From: Hortaea werneckii | Taxonomy: Eukaryota > Ascomycota > Dothideomycetes > Mycosphaerellales > Teratosphaeriaceae | Length of the DNA: 64,000 nucleotides | Assembly: GCA_037044905.1 (NCBI GenBank) | Contig: JBAOKB010000159.1 | Coordinates: forward strand, 124,001-188,000 | Reading direction: 5' to 3' | Shown here: in pieces, positions 1-9,323 of the stretch | How the letters are laid out: each line of letters opens with the position of its first letter | How positions within the stretch are numbered: the stretch's first letter is position 1 | Translations under genes and position numbers: made by a program | The notes under the pieces: generated by a model | Told to the model about the DNA's origin: nothing | What the model saw: only the letters and a program-made list of their open reading frames with translations | The model's database searches: none

Positions 1-3000
1 ACTCTCGGACATCTGGCCAAGCGCTTGAAGATTCAGTGTCCCCATGGCTCCGGCGAGAGCATCAAGCAGCTGGCTCCGCGATTATTCCCGGCGTTGACCG
101 AACGCCTAGGAGATCTGAAGGAGCCAGTACGCGCCGCGACTTGCGACGCGCTAGGCGAGCTGTATCAGTTTCTTGGCCCGGATGTAGAGGCCATTGTCAG
201 AGAGGACGCCATCACTAGTGGCAATGCGCGTGCCAAAGAGGCCGGCATGGGATGGGTGGTACGGATGCACCGAAACAAAGACATGCCCTTCAAGAGCTAC
301 ACGTCTTGCATCGTCGCACGCTTAGAAGACGCAGACGGAAATGTTCGCGAAGCAGCGAAGAGGAGTTTGGTCGATTTGTTCTCTAACGCGCCGGACAGAG
401 CTAAGACAGATCTCAAGAGACAGCTGAAGGCGCACAGCGTGAGACATTCCATTGTCACCCAGATCTTGTCGCAGATTGGCACTGAAGTCAACAGCACAAG
501 CGCCTCACGGCCGCAAACGAGAGACCGCGCTCATACACCAGACGTGCAGACTCAGGACCTTGGAGGAAGCACGAGAAATCTACCCGCCATGGACCATGTG
601 GCCCACTTCGCCGACACACTCAACAGCGAAGCCGCAAAGCCGCCTCCCGTAGAAGAAGTTCCGATGGATCCTATCTACGCTCACTCACAACGCGAATTGG
701 AAGAGGCTTTCCGTGAAATGCTACCTTACTTCGAAGGCAAAGAGACGGAAGAGAACTGGATGCTCCGTGACAAGTCCACTTTGAAGCTGCGCCGCTTCCT
801 CAAAGGCAACGCGCCAAATGACTATCACATGGCTTTCATGCTTGGCATCAAACAGCTGATGGATGGCATTCTCAAGGTTGCCAACTCTCTCCGGACGACT
901 ATGTCCACCAACGGCTCCCAATTAGTTCAGGAGCTGGCACGGACTCTTGGCCCTGCCTTTGATCCCCACGGTGAAATCGTCCTGCAAAACTTCATCAAGA
1001 TGTCGGCAGCGACAAAACCTATCGCCGCCTCAAACGGCCGCGCAACGGCAGACGCCGTGTTCCAGAACTGCTCCTACAACGCCCGGATGATGCAGCACTT
1101 ATGGTCTGCTGCTCAAGATAAGAACGCGCAGACGCGTCAAAATGTCCCGGAATGGTTGAAGACGATCTTACGCCGCCAAACGGCCTACAAGTCTGGCTTT
1201 GAGTCGAGTGGTGGGCTTGATCTGGCCGAGAAATGCATCAAAAAGGGTCTAGATGACCCCAAGCCGGCAGTCAAGGAGGGCATGAGAGGGGCTTTCTGGG
1301 TGTTCAGCTCAGGTTGGCCGCAGAAGGCCGGCCTCATCATGGCCGGCCTCTCACCTCAAGCGAGAAGCGCATTGGAGAAGGACCCGAACAATCCAAATGC
1401 CGGACTCCACGCGTCTCAGCCGTCAGCAAGTGTCGCTTCTCACTCTGGCGCACCGGCTGGACGACAAGGCGGTAGGAGTAGGATGGCAGAGATGATCGCT
1501 GAGCAGCGAAAGGCAAAGGCCGCGGGCAAGTTACCTGAACGGCCTAACAGTGCCATGGCTACACTTTCGCCCGCGAAGCAGAGGGCTCCTAGCGAGAAGG
1601 TGACCTCTTCTCGTCCGCACTCAAACCTTCGAGCAGAGACCCGCGTGGCATCCTCTGCATCCACCGCATCAACCAACGCCCCATCAGAAGCAGACAAGTC
1701 TTCCGCAGGCGCGGGAGGCAAGCGCTCTGCCCTTATGTCTGGGCCCGTACGACGACCGAGACGGCCTGAGATACCGAGACCTCAGACCGCGGACCCCTAC
1801 GCCTCTAAGCGTCTCTTACGTCCTGAGACGCCGGCTGACAAGGATGAAAGCCCATGCAACAGTCCTCATCTCAAGGCTAGCACCGGAGCGAGTGGAAGAG
1901 CTTCAGGGATTCCGACCACTAACTCGGCGGTCAGGAACCGCGCGAAAACCTCTGGAGCACCTAGCCCGCGAGGTGTCGCAAGTCCTAATGCTAGTCCGGC
2001 TGGCAGATTCGGTAGCCCGAGGGGTCTTGTGCATGGATACCCTGCTCCCGCAAGTAAAGATGGTAGCAGACCCGGTAGCAAGGCAGGTGAGGATTTGAGT
2101 ATGGCTGGCGGGGACGACTTCACAATGGTTCTTCCTGGTAAGGGTGGTGTCAGTACGATGCGGGGGAACGGTCCTGCATCGGGAATGAAGCGGCAAGGCT
2201 CTGCGCCCGCAGAGGCTGTGATTCCTACCTCAGAAGGGGATATGGAGGATGGCGAGGACGGAGATGGGTTCACCATGGTGCTGCCTAGCCATATTCCCTC
2301 GCAATCGCAGCACGATCAGCAACAGTCGAGAGCGAGGAGTCCACTAGTCTACCAGAGCCCCTTGAAAGCCATGTTCGATGAAGCGAGGGACAAACTGTCA
2401 CGGTCTGCCTCACCACCCGCTTCTCGTAACGGATCGGAACGTAACGAGTTTGGAGGTATCGAAGAGGCGATCGAAGCCGCTGGCAAGGGGAGTAAGCCGG
2501 CTAGCCCCGTGCAAAGGAGAGGAAGCCCAGTCAAGGCTACGACTCCACAGCCCCAAGAGGAGATACAAATCTACGAAGATGACCCCTTCGCCGCCGAAGT
2601 CGAGGCGAACGGTGATGCCGGCACAGAGGGTAGGAAAGTCCTAGGCGAACTCCAAGTGAATGAGAACGTGCGCGCACAGAGCCCCACGCAATCACATGGA
2701 TCTTCCCAATCACCTGCTGGCAGCCCCCGACAAGCAAACGGCGCTGCTTCCGGTCGCTCACCCCAGCCTATGCAAGATCGCGCTGAGGTCCTGCGAAACC
2801 GCCGCCTGCTCAGCTCGGGTATCGAGCGGATCCGGACCAAAACGCTCGACGCCCACGGGTTCCGCCGAGTCCAAGACCTCGCCCGCAGCGACGACGACAT
2901 CTGGGAAGAAGGCGGCAAGAAATTCGACGACCTGATGGCCGTCTTGCTCGAGTACCTCTCCACCTTCGACTCGGACCCCAAGACCGCCAATCAGCCGGCA

Positions 3001-3696
3001 CACAAGACGTCCGGGCTACGGATCCAGGCCCTAGGTCTTCTCCGTACGCTGCTCTCCCCAGCCGGCAACAACAACAATGATAGGAGACCCGGTTTCTCCA
3101 AACCAACGGCAGCGATGGCTGGTACCTGGTACCCCAAGACCCTGCTCACCCTCTACACCTGCCGCGGCGCCGCCGCCGCCGGCAACACCGTCGGCTTCAC
3201 CTCCACCGACCTCGACAAAACGGCCGCCACGCTCCTGAACCTTCCCGCTCTCCAGCAGAACCCGGACCCGAGTCTGCAAGCCACGCTTTCGTACCTCTCC
3301 TCCTCCCCCAACCCCGACACCCCAACTTCAAGCAGCTCCATCTCCGCCGCCCTCCAAACGCTAAGGTCCCTCCTAGCGACTTGCTCGCCCTCCTGGTCCC
3401 CTTCCCCAATTCTAAGGAAAGGTCTGACGCGCACAGCAGCGCGGCATCTCTCCTCTCCCGATCTGGAAGTCAGGAAGAGGGCCGTCGAGTTGGGGAGTGA
3501 GTGTTTTGGGTTCTTCCCCTCTTCTTCTTCGGCTAAGACGAGAGATGGAGAGGAAGGGGATGGTGAGGTAGGAGGTGGGGAGGGGCAGGGAGACGGGACG
3601 GTGGGAGAAGGGAAAGAGGCGTTCTGGCGCGAGTTCCGCGGGACCGAGGAGGGGCGGTTGGGGTTGTTGACTTATTATATTGCTCGGAGGGGATGA
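1..3696 (+). CDS. STU1: CLASP-family microtubule-associated protein STU1 (5' partial)
   Basis: The frame is open from base 1, so the N-terminus lies outside the window; a TTG at 25 is not a real start. About 1231 residues are visible. The first ~170 form a CLASP_N/TOG-like HEAT array (helical repeats around the FKSYTS and ARLEDADGNVREAA segments). A second CLASP_N-like helical block spans roughly residues 225-460. A long Ser/Pro/Arg-rich basic region (~480-900) is typical of the CLASP microtubule-binding linker, and a conserved helical C-terminus follows. CLASP/Stu1 proteins bind tubulin through TOG domains and stabilise spindle microtubules at kinetochores and the midzone. No intron is evident in the visible part. 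The acidic Gly/Glu-rich stretch near the C-terminus is low complexity. Family assignment is strong; the name follows the fungal orthologue. Confidence 0.88.
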   Translation, partial: TLGHLAKRLKIQCPHGSGESIKQLAPRLFPALTERLGDLKEPVRAATCDALGELYQFLGPDVEAIVREDAITSGNARAKEAGMGWVVRMHRNKDMPFKSYTSCIVARLEDADGNVREAAKRSLVDLFSNAPDRAKTDLKRQLKAHSVRHSIVTQILSQIGTEVNSTSASRPQTRDRAHTPDVQTQDLGGSTRNLPAMDHVAHFADTLNSEAAKPPPVEEVPMDPIYAHSQRELEEAFREMLPYFEGKETEENWMLRDKSTLKLRRFLKGNAPNDYHMAFMLGIKQLMDGILKVANSLRTTMSTNGSQLVQELARTLGPAFDPHGEIVLQNFIKMSAATKPIAASNGRATADAVFQNCSYNARMMQHLWSAAQDKNAQTRQNVPEWLKTILRRQTAYKSGFESSGGLDLAEKCIKKGLDDPKPAVKEGMRGAFWVFSSGWPQKAGLIMAGLSPQARSALEKDPNNPNAGLHASQPSASVASHSGAPAGRQGGRSRMAEMIAEQRKAKAAGKLPERPNSAMATLSPAKQRAPSEKVTSSRPHSNLRAETRVASSASTASTNAPSEADKSSAGAGGKRSALMSGPVRRPRRPEIPRPQTADPYASKRLLRPETPADKDESPCNSPHLKASTGASGRASGIPTTNSAVRNRAKTSGAPSPRGVASPNASPAGRFGSPRGLVHGYPAPASKDGSRPGSKAGEDLSMAGGDDFTMVLPGKGGVSTMRGNGPASGMKRQGSAPAEAVIPTSEGDMEDGEDGDGFTMVLPSHIPSQSQHDQQQSRARSPLVYQSPLKAMFDEARDKLSRSASPPASRNGSERNEFGGIEEAIEAAGKGSKPASPVQRRGSPVKATTPQPQEEIQIYEDDPFAAEVEANGDAGTEGRKVLGELQVNENVRAQSPTQSHGSSQSPAGSPRQANGAASGRSPQPMQDRAEVLRNRRLLSSGIERIRTKTLDAHGFRRVQDLARSDDDIWEEGGKKFDDLMAVLLEYLSTFDSDPKTANQPAHKTSGLRIQALGLLRTLLSPAGNNNNDRRPGFSKPTAAMAGTWYPKTLLTLYTCRGAAAAGNTVGFTSTDLDKTAATLLNLPALQQNPDPSLQATLSYLSSSPNPDTPTSSSSISAALQTLRSLLATCSPSWSPSPILRKGLTRTAARHLSSPDLEVRKRAVELGSECFGFFPSSSSAKTRDGEEGDGEVGGGEGQGDGTVGEGKEAFWREFRGTEEGRLGLLTYYIARRG

Positions 3697-4162
3697 GGTC
3701 GGGATCCCGGGGGAAAGCCATGGAAAAGGAAAGGCCAAGAGGTGGGAAGTCGGAATGATCATCACTTTTTTTCCTTTTCTTCCCTCTTCGCCGCACTTCA
3801 TGTGTCTCGCGATACGAGATACTCTCTCTCTCTTTCCCTCCTGCCCATGTCAGGGGCTGAATCCTGAAAAAGGGGGGTCTCTGGATCTAGGGTTTGGCGC
3901 TATGAGGTTGGAGCTTTTCGTTTTCTGGGGAGAGGGGGCGCGGGTTTGGGAAGGGATGGAGAGAGCGAAGCACGGAATACTTCGTCATGGACTTGAAACC
4001 GGGGCACCAGTTGGGATTTGGAAAGGAAAAGGGGTTCTGGGGGGGGGGGGGTCTTTACTTCTCCCTTTGGGATCCCATTTCTTCTGGGCCTTCGGATTTT
4101 TTTTAAACTTTCGTAGGAAAATCATGTACCATGTGCATTTTTTTCATCGTTATTTTTGGCTA
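3697..4162. other. Convergent intergenic region with a 13-G run
   Basis: Space between the convergent 3' ends of STU1 and the HSG-repeat gene. It holds a 13-base G run (4039-4051) and T-rich stretches that may serve 3' end formation. I see no supported gene; the open frame across 3680-4198 is of low complexity and has no recognisable domain. Confidence 0.6.
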
Positions 4163-5428
4163 TCAATCGAAGAAGATCTCCACCAGTCCACTGAATGAGT
4201 AGAAGCGCAACGTATTCGCCATCAGTCCCCCTTCTCCTCCATCGTCTTGATCACCACTACTGACATTAATAGGACCTCTCCTTTTAGCAAGAAATCTATG
4301 AGGCGTCTGCTGAATCACATCCACCCCCGTCCCATGGATCGAAATCTGCGACGTCGGTTTCCCGATCGTGCCTTCGATCCTCCCCGTCCAGGTGGGCGGA
4401 TAGTGGAGACGGAGTTTGCCGGAGTGGGTGTGGTGGTAGGATGTTAGGATTTGCGTCTGCTGCTGCTGTTGCTGCTGTTGCTGGGGGATACTAGCCATGA
4501 ACCCCTCACGAGCCAGGGCGGGAGTCCCATGCGCCACGATCCGGACCTCCTGGCTCGACGAGTGGGTCTGCGTATGCAACGACAACTGCTCCGACGACGA
4601 CGACGCTGGACGGGGTTTAGTCTTCTTCTTCCCTTTCTTCCCTCCTTCTTCTCCCCCTCCCCCTTCTTCTTCTTCTTCTCCTCCTCCAGCTATCAACAAA
4701 GGAGGAGGCAAAACCGTCTCGACGTCTAACGTTCCCGAGTGCGACTGCACCACCGTCTTCTCGCCCACCACCACCCGCGCATCAATCCCGCCCGAATGCG
4801 TCGTCACACTCGTCCTATACGTCCGCCGGAAACTCCCCCTCTCCCGCTGAACAACAGCCTCGTTTGGGATCCGCGTCTCGAGACGGATTGCCCCCGAATG
4901 ACTGTGGACTTTCAGCTCCGCGGGCTTGGGTTTCAGCGGGTTCGCAGGATGCGGGATCACGGTGGCAGTGAGGGAGCCGGAGTGCGTGAGCAGGGAGAGG
5001 GAGTCGTAGAGGGGGAAGGTTCCGGAGAGGGGTTTGGAGCCGGTGTTTATGCTTCGTTTCCGGTCTTGGTGCGGGATGGGTTCAGAGGGTGGTGTTTCCG
5101 GGGCTGGCAAGGGAGGGGAGACGTCGGTTTGGATCTTGTGGTCGCCTATGGGGGGAAGGTCGGGTTGTTGGGGTTCTTGTTGCGGTGGATTTGGATCGCT
5201 GTCGGGCTCTGAGAAGCGGTCGAGTAGTTCTCCAAGAAGACCATTCCGTTCAGTTGAAGGCGTCTCGCTGGCACTCGAAGCTCCTGCCATCTCGCCGCCA
5301 GGAGGCAAATCCAAGTCTCGTGTGCTGGGATGATGTCTTGTGTCCTCATACGCTGGCGGAGGCTCCGCTGGGTATTCGCCTCGGATTTGCATATTTACAA
5401 AGTTGTGTATACTACTATTATCACTCAT
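4163..5428 (-). CDS. DUF4097-like (putative adhesin) protein with HSG repeats
   Basis: 421 residues from the ATG at 5428. The frame stays open upstream to 5791, but those residues are not protein-like, and MSDNSS begins the Pro-rich, conserved-looking part. Residues 1-135 are disordered and Pro/Glu rich, with a PPPAYE motif that could bind WW domains. From ~140 on there are recurring T/S-H-S-G units (near 149, 177, 211, 230 and 336), each followed by an alternating hydrophobic strand. This is the pattern of DUF4097-type beta-solenoid/propeller domains. An acidic-then-basic insert (poly-Glu, Gly, Lys, ~248-272) and a run of nine Gln (316-324) interrupt the fold. There is no signal peptide or membrane segment, so it is probably intracellular. 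Biochemical function is unknown. Single exon. Confidence 0.72.
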   Translation of the reverse strand: MSDNSSIHNFVNMQIRGEYPAEPPPAYEDTRHHPSTRDLDLPPGGEMAGASSASETPSTERNGLLGELLDRFSEPDSDPNPPQQEPQQPDLPPIGDHKIQTDVSPPLPAPETPPSEPIPHQDRKRSINTGSKPLSGTFPLYDSLSLLTHSGSLTATVIPHPANPLKPKPAELKVHSHSGAIRLETRIPNEAVVQRERGSFRRTYRTSVTTHSGGIDARVVVGEKTVVQSHSGTLDVETVLPPPLLIAGGGEEEEEGGGGEEGGKKGKKKTKPRPASSSSEQLSLHTQTHSSSQEVRIVAHGTPALAREGFMASIPQQQQQQQQQTQILTSYHHTHSGKLRLHYPPTWTGRIEGTIGKPTSQISIHGTGVDVIQQTPHRFLAKRRGPINVSSGDQDDGGEGGLMANTLRFYSFSGLVEIFFD

Positions 5429-6111
5429 GCTTGGAATTCCTGAGCTTTTAAGATGTGTTTGTCGTCTAGCTCGGAAGGAATTCTGCTGCCTTATAGATGT
5501 GTGAGATCGCAAACCATGGTAACAATTCGCGCAGCAGCTAAAAGCTGCCTCTCCGCTTGCTTGTTGATTCTTCTGCGTAACTTGGCCAATCATACCGCGC
5601 CGCTCGTCGTTCTGTTCTAATGCATTCAGCTCATTATTCCCGTAGCAGCTGATACCAACATGTTGATCTCGGTCAGACCGAAGTAAGTTGCTGCACTTGG
5701 TCATCCATTCGGGCATTGTGGTGCACGACGCTGTGGTGAACTTGTCTCTGCACGTAAAGCTTTGTAGCCCAATCCTCCTATACCAGTGCATATTTTTTCG
5801 GCTTGTTCACATACGATATTCTTGTCATCACATCTCCTTTCTCGCAACCAGCCAAAGTCCAACATGGGGAAGAGGAAGATGTGGAGCTTTATTGGTGTCG
5901 ATGATCTGGAAATGCGTCAAGCCATGAGTGCGAATCGCTTCTGCCCAAACAGGACCTTGCTTCGATACGAGGGCAAATAGGCCTTTGGAAGAAATCCGGA
6001 TTCATAATAAATCAAAATAGCACACAATTGAATCAAATACAACATTCGTGTAAACGTCGAAATACGAGCAAATAGCTCAATACAAGCCGATGACCCTCGC
6101 CAAACCCCTCC
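5429..6111. other. Intergenic region, no supported gene
   Basis: Contains the 5' flank of the HSG-repeat gene (minus strand) and the 3' flank of the EthD-like gene. The stretch 5990-6075 is AT-rich and may hold the 3' end signals of the minus-strand EthD-like gene. Open frames here are short and resemble nothing I know. Confidence 0.55.
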
Positions 6112-7733
6112 CTAGCTTTCCTCCCCTTTCCTGGTTTGTGCTTCACCCGCAATCAACTCCCAGCAACGCAAGGAGAAATCATACCTCTCACTCCCCTCGA
6201 TAGCTTCGAGCTCTTCACGGACGCTCTCAAGCAAAATATCATGATCCCGGGATGAGGTTTCAGGAGGAGGAGAAGAAGAAGGAGCGACGGGCGGAGAGGA
6301 AAGCGGGGACGACGGCGGAGAGCGAAGACGAAGATGGGAGAACTCGTGGTGAAAGATGACCGTATCTTTCCCCTCCTTTCCCTCTCCCTTCCCGGAAACC
6401 TCCTCTTTCTTCGTATCCCGAGATTCCTTTTTCTCCGTTTGGTCATCTACACCCATCACATTCATCGCCAGCGGCGAGTGTGCGGATACCGTACCGCTCG
6501 CTGCTGAAGATTTCGCGGCGACAGACCTATGTTGTTCCCCTACACCTGGCCTCCCCACATGTTCAGGGGGAGCAGAAGGAGGGGAGGAGGAAGGTTCCGC
6601 AGGTCGGTAGACTAGTGTACGTTGGTAGCCTTCCAGTTGGGAAGAGACGGCTTCGATGTGTTGGGGTCGTAGCCAGCTGCCTACGTGGGCGCCGGTAATT
6701 TCGCAGGTGATGAGGTAGGAGGGAAGATCTGTGGGTAGAAAAGCTTGTGAGCTCGGATTATGTCGACTGTCTTTCCTTTCTCTGGTTTCTCATCCGTATC
6801 TCCCAATGGTTCTTGTTCTTCCCTTTGACTAGAAAGTGGCGGGCAAAAGTAATGTTCTGAGTCTCCATGTGAAGCAGCAGAATGTCTTCAAATCGTTCCG
6901 CGTTCCTTCTTGTCTGCATCCCCTCAGAACTACCTGTACTTTTGGGGCTCAGAGTGACGACTAGAAAGAAGGTGCTGACTAGAGAAAAGAAGAAAGTGGC
7001 CAAAGCTATAATGAAACAGTGGGGAAAGCATCGAACCGGACAATGGCGAATGTGTTGTGGGGGGGGGGGGGGGGAAGAATTATAAAAAATCTCTACGTCT
7101 TGGACAAATGAGAGGTCCCATGGTGAGAGACAAATGGGAGACAATAAAACAAGATAGGCCAGCAAATGTAAATCCCGAGGAAGAAAAAAAGACAAAAACC
7201 AAAAAAAAAAAAAAACAAAGAAAGAAGAACTGACCTCCATCCCCAATCCTCTCCCCCAAACAATCAACCACCTCCAACTCCCTAATCTCCATCCCTCCCA
7301 CCTCATCCGCAGGCCTCCCCCCACCCACCCCACCCACACCCCCATCAGCCGAGATCTTCAAACTCTCCTTCCACTCCTCCCGCTCCCGGACACCTTTTAC
7401 CTCTACCCGATAAAGACCCAAATACTCCCCCTTTTCTTCCCCAACCGGCTCCACCTTCTCCTTCTCATTCTCTTGTCCTGTAGGAAGAGAAGAAGGCGAT
7501 CGGATCCGATGCAGCGAAAGCGATTCCAGCGTCCCTTCAATCCCCTCGGAGCGGACCGGATGCGAAGTCGCGCGGTAGAGGGCTGCGGAGTGGAAAGCCA
7601 GGGGCGCTGTAGAGGGGGAGGAGGAGGGACGGAAGAGGGTGGGGAGATGGTGTTCTGTGTACCATTTTTCCCATGTAGAGGGGGGGATTGAGGGGGGAGG
7701 ACGGGAGTGGATTTGGAGGAGGTGATGTGGCAT
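6112..7733 (-). CDS. EthD-like / dimeric alpha-beta barrel protein, two exons
   Basis: Predicted join of 7733-7235 and 6728-6112, 371 residues. Exon 1 opens with MPHHLLQIHS and has a WEKWYTEHHLP segment like the (W/Y)-x-x-WY-x-EH-x-P signature of EthD/dimeric ferredoxin-like barrel proteins. Donor GTCAGT (7234) and acceptor CAG (6731-6729) join GAG-AGG-ATT-GGG-GAT-GGA-G to AT-CTT, restoring a continuous frame into a second block (LPSYLITCEITGAHVGSW, then SSQLEGYQRTLVYRP) that looks like the second barrel repeat. The C-terminal third is low-complexity Ser/Pro/Glu. The intron would be 506 nt, far longer than others here, and carries A15 and G16 runs, so an extra small exon is possible. EthD-fold proteins include mono-oxygenase-like enzymes and carriers; the substrate is unknown. 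Confidence 0.62.
7059..7074. repeat. G16 homopolymer inside the EthD-gene intron
   Basis: Sixteen consecutive G on the plus strand (C on the transcribed sense). It lies in the predicted 506-nt intron. True length is uncertain because such runs are error-prone in sequencing. Confidence 0.85.
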
Positions 7734-7800
7734 TCTTTTTCCTTTTTCGCTTGCTTCTTTCCTCTTCGTTTCTTTACTTTTTTGCCCTTCTTTTTGGTGT

Positions 7801-7836
<36 letters not shown>
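7801..7836. repeat. G36 homopolymer
   Basis: Thirty-six uninterrupted G on the plus strand, just upstream of the EthD-like gene (minus strand). It has strong G-quadruplex potential, or could be a capped or collapsed assembly run. Confidence 0.88.
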
Positions 7837-7837
<1 letters not shown>

Positions 7838-8724
7838 GATGGTTATAATAACAGCTGTCTCGATGAGGTGGGGAATGAGGGGCCTAAAGATGAGAAGTTG
7901 CTCTATTGAGGGGTTTGTCTCTGCTTCGTCCTTTCTGCTCTTACTCCTGCTTTCGAGGAAATAGGCCTTGAACTCATCAACAGATCCCAAAAGAAACCTT
8001 CTTCTCCTTCAACTCTCCGCACCAAGCCGAAGCGAGGTCGAACGGCTTACCGGGCGGGGAATTAGCAGGATTAGATGTCAAGTAAGATGACAAGAAGATT
8101 ACTACTCCCAAAGACTCAGCAATGTTTAATAAGCCTGAAGCAGATCGGATGTAGCCCACGTAAGCAAACGTAAGTATGTACATAGCTATATGTATCGGCG
8201 TCCTAGGACCTTGGCGTTATCCCCCTCCTCCTCTTGACCCGGAGGAGAAGAGAGGGGAACGGGAAGGATCACACGCTGCAGCCAAAAAGCTAGCTCATGT
8301 GACGAATCCCTTAAATTACTATGGCCGGCCGCGAAGAGTAAGACACAGATAATGCTCTTGCACGTCACGCAATAGGTCTTTCCTCCTCGCAAAGGGATCA
8401 AGTAAGGCAAGGGTTAGCCAGAGAGCATTTGATGCATGAAGGGAGTGTTGCATGGAGGGGTGAGCAGGATTTGCGGGGAGGATGAAAAAGAAAGACTCAA
8501 CCCTGCAGCCAGACAGACACTCGCTGTTGGGCAGGGAGAACAGCTGAACTGGCGAGACCTGGGGGAGTTTGCTCGCAACTAAGAATTCTGCGGTGGGGAG
8601 GTTCCAGGCGCAGTCGAAGAGATATAAATACATCTAGAGAGAAGAAAAGAGACAAAGATAACAGGAGTATGTTGAGCGTGGTAGATGAGGAAATCATGAA
8701 TATCATAAAAGAAAAACCCCGGTT

Positions 8725-8739
8725 CCCCCCCCCCCCCCC
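8725..8739. repeat. C15 homopolymer
   Basis: Fifteen C on the plus strand followed by a G and more C-rich sequence, in non-coding DNA. Confidence 0.85.
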
Positions 8740-9012
8740 GCCCCCTCCCCGGGAACGGGCAAAAGAGAAAGGAAGAAAAAGGCAAGGAAAGATAATTCCA
8801 ACAACAAGGATTGAGATGATGATAATAGCAAAAATATATATATAAAATACACACTGTACAAGTCCTTTTTCGAGACCCTGAAACTGCCCGCTTCCTACAC
8901 ACCCAAATCTGCTTTTCCCTTGCTTTCCCTTCTCTCTATCGATTTCTCGCGAACATCGTGCAGTTTCCACACACACAAGGCACGGGTGTGCGCGCGTATG
9001 TGCCGGGGGAAA

Positions 9013-9013
<1 letters not shown>

Positions 9014-9064
<51 letters not shown>
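9014..9064. repeat. G51 homopolymer
   Basis: Fifty-one consecutive G, the longest homopolymer in the window, about 260 bases beyond the 3' end of mL44. Flanks are a CA/TG-rich stretch and a GA-rich stretch. Confidence 0.88.
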
Positions 9065-9065
<1 letters not shown>

Positions 9066-9323
9066 AATTGATTTCTTGCTCTCCTTCCAAAACTCCCACC
9101 CCACGCCTCTCACTCACTCTCGTCATCGTACAGCAGGAAGGGAGAGAGGGGTCTGAGAAGATACCGCTTGGAGGATGGCACATAGAAACGCAAGCGCAAG
9201 GGGCCAAGAGAAGAAACCTTCACTTTCCTCTCTCTCTCCTCCTTCTCCTCCTGCCAATCAGTCCTCTCATTCCCAGACACCTCAATAGCCCTTCCCCAAA
9301 AAACTCCACTTCTCTCCTTGATT

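Larger units (their letters stand above)
7734..9323. other. Gene-poor region with long G/C homopolymers
   Basis: 1.6 kb between the start of the EthD-like gene and the stop of mL44. It holds G36 (7801-7836), C15 (8725-8739) and G51 (9014-9064), plus AT-rich segments. Open frames here are poly-Pro or poly-Gly artefacts of the runs. I see no coding homology. Confidence 0.65.

Noticed and set aside
5429..5791. N-terminal extension of the HSG-repeat protein
   Set aside because: The residues (many Cys, Thr and Arg in no pattern) look like translated leader; the ATG at 5428 starts the protein-like part.
7403..7990. Open frame with a long poly-proline stretch
   Set aside because: The prolines come from the G36 run; the frame overlaps the EthD-like exon antisense-free in another frame and has no domain.
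8497..9207. 236-codon open frame with poly-Pro and poly-Gly
   Set aside because: It is created by the C15 and G51 homopolymers, with no conserved motif.
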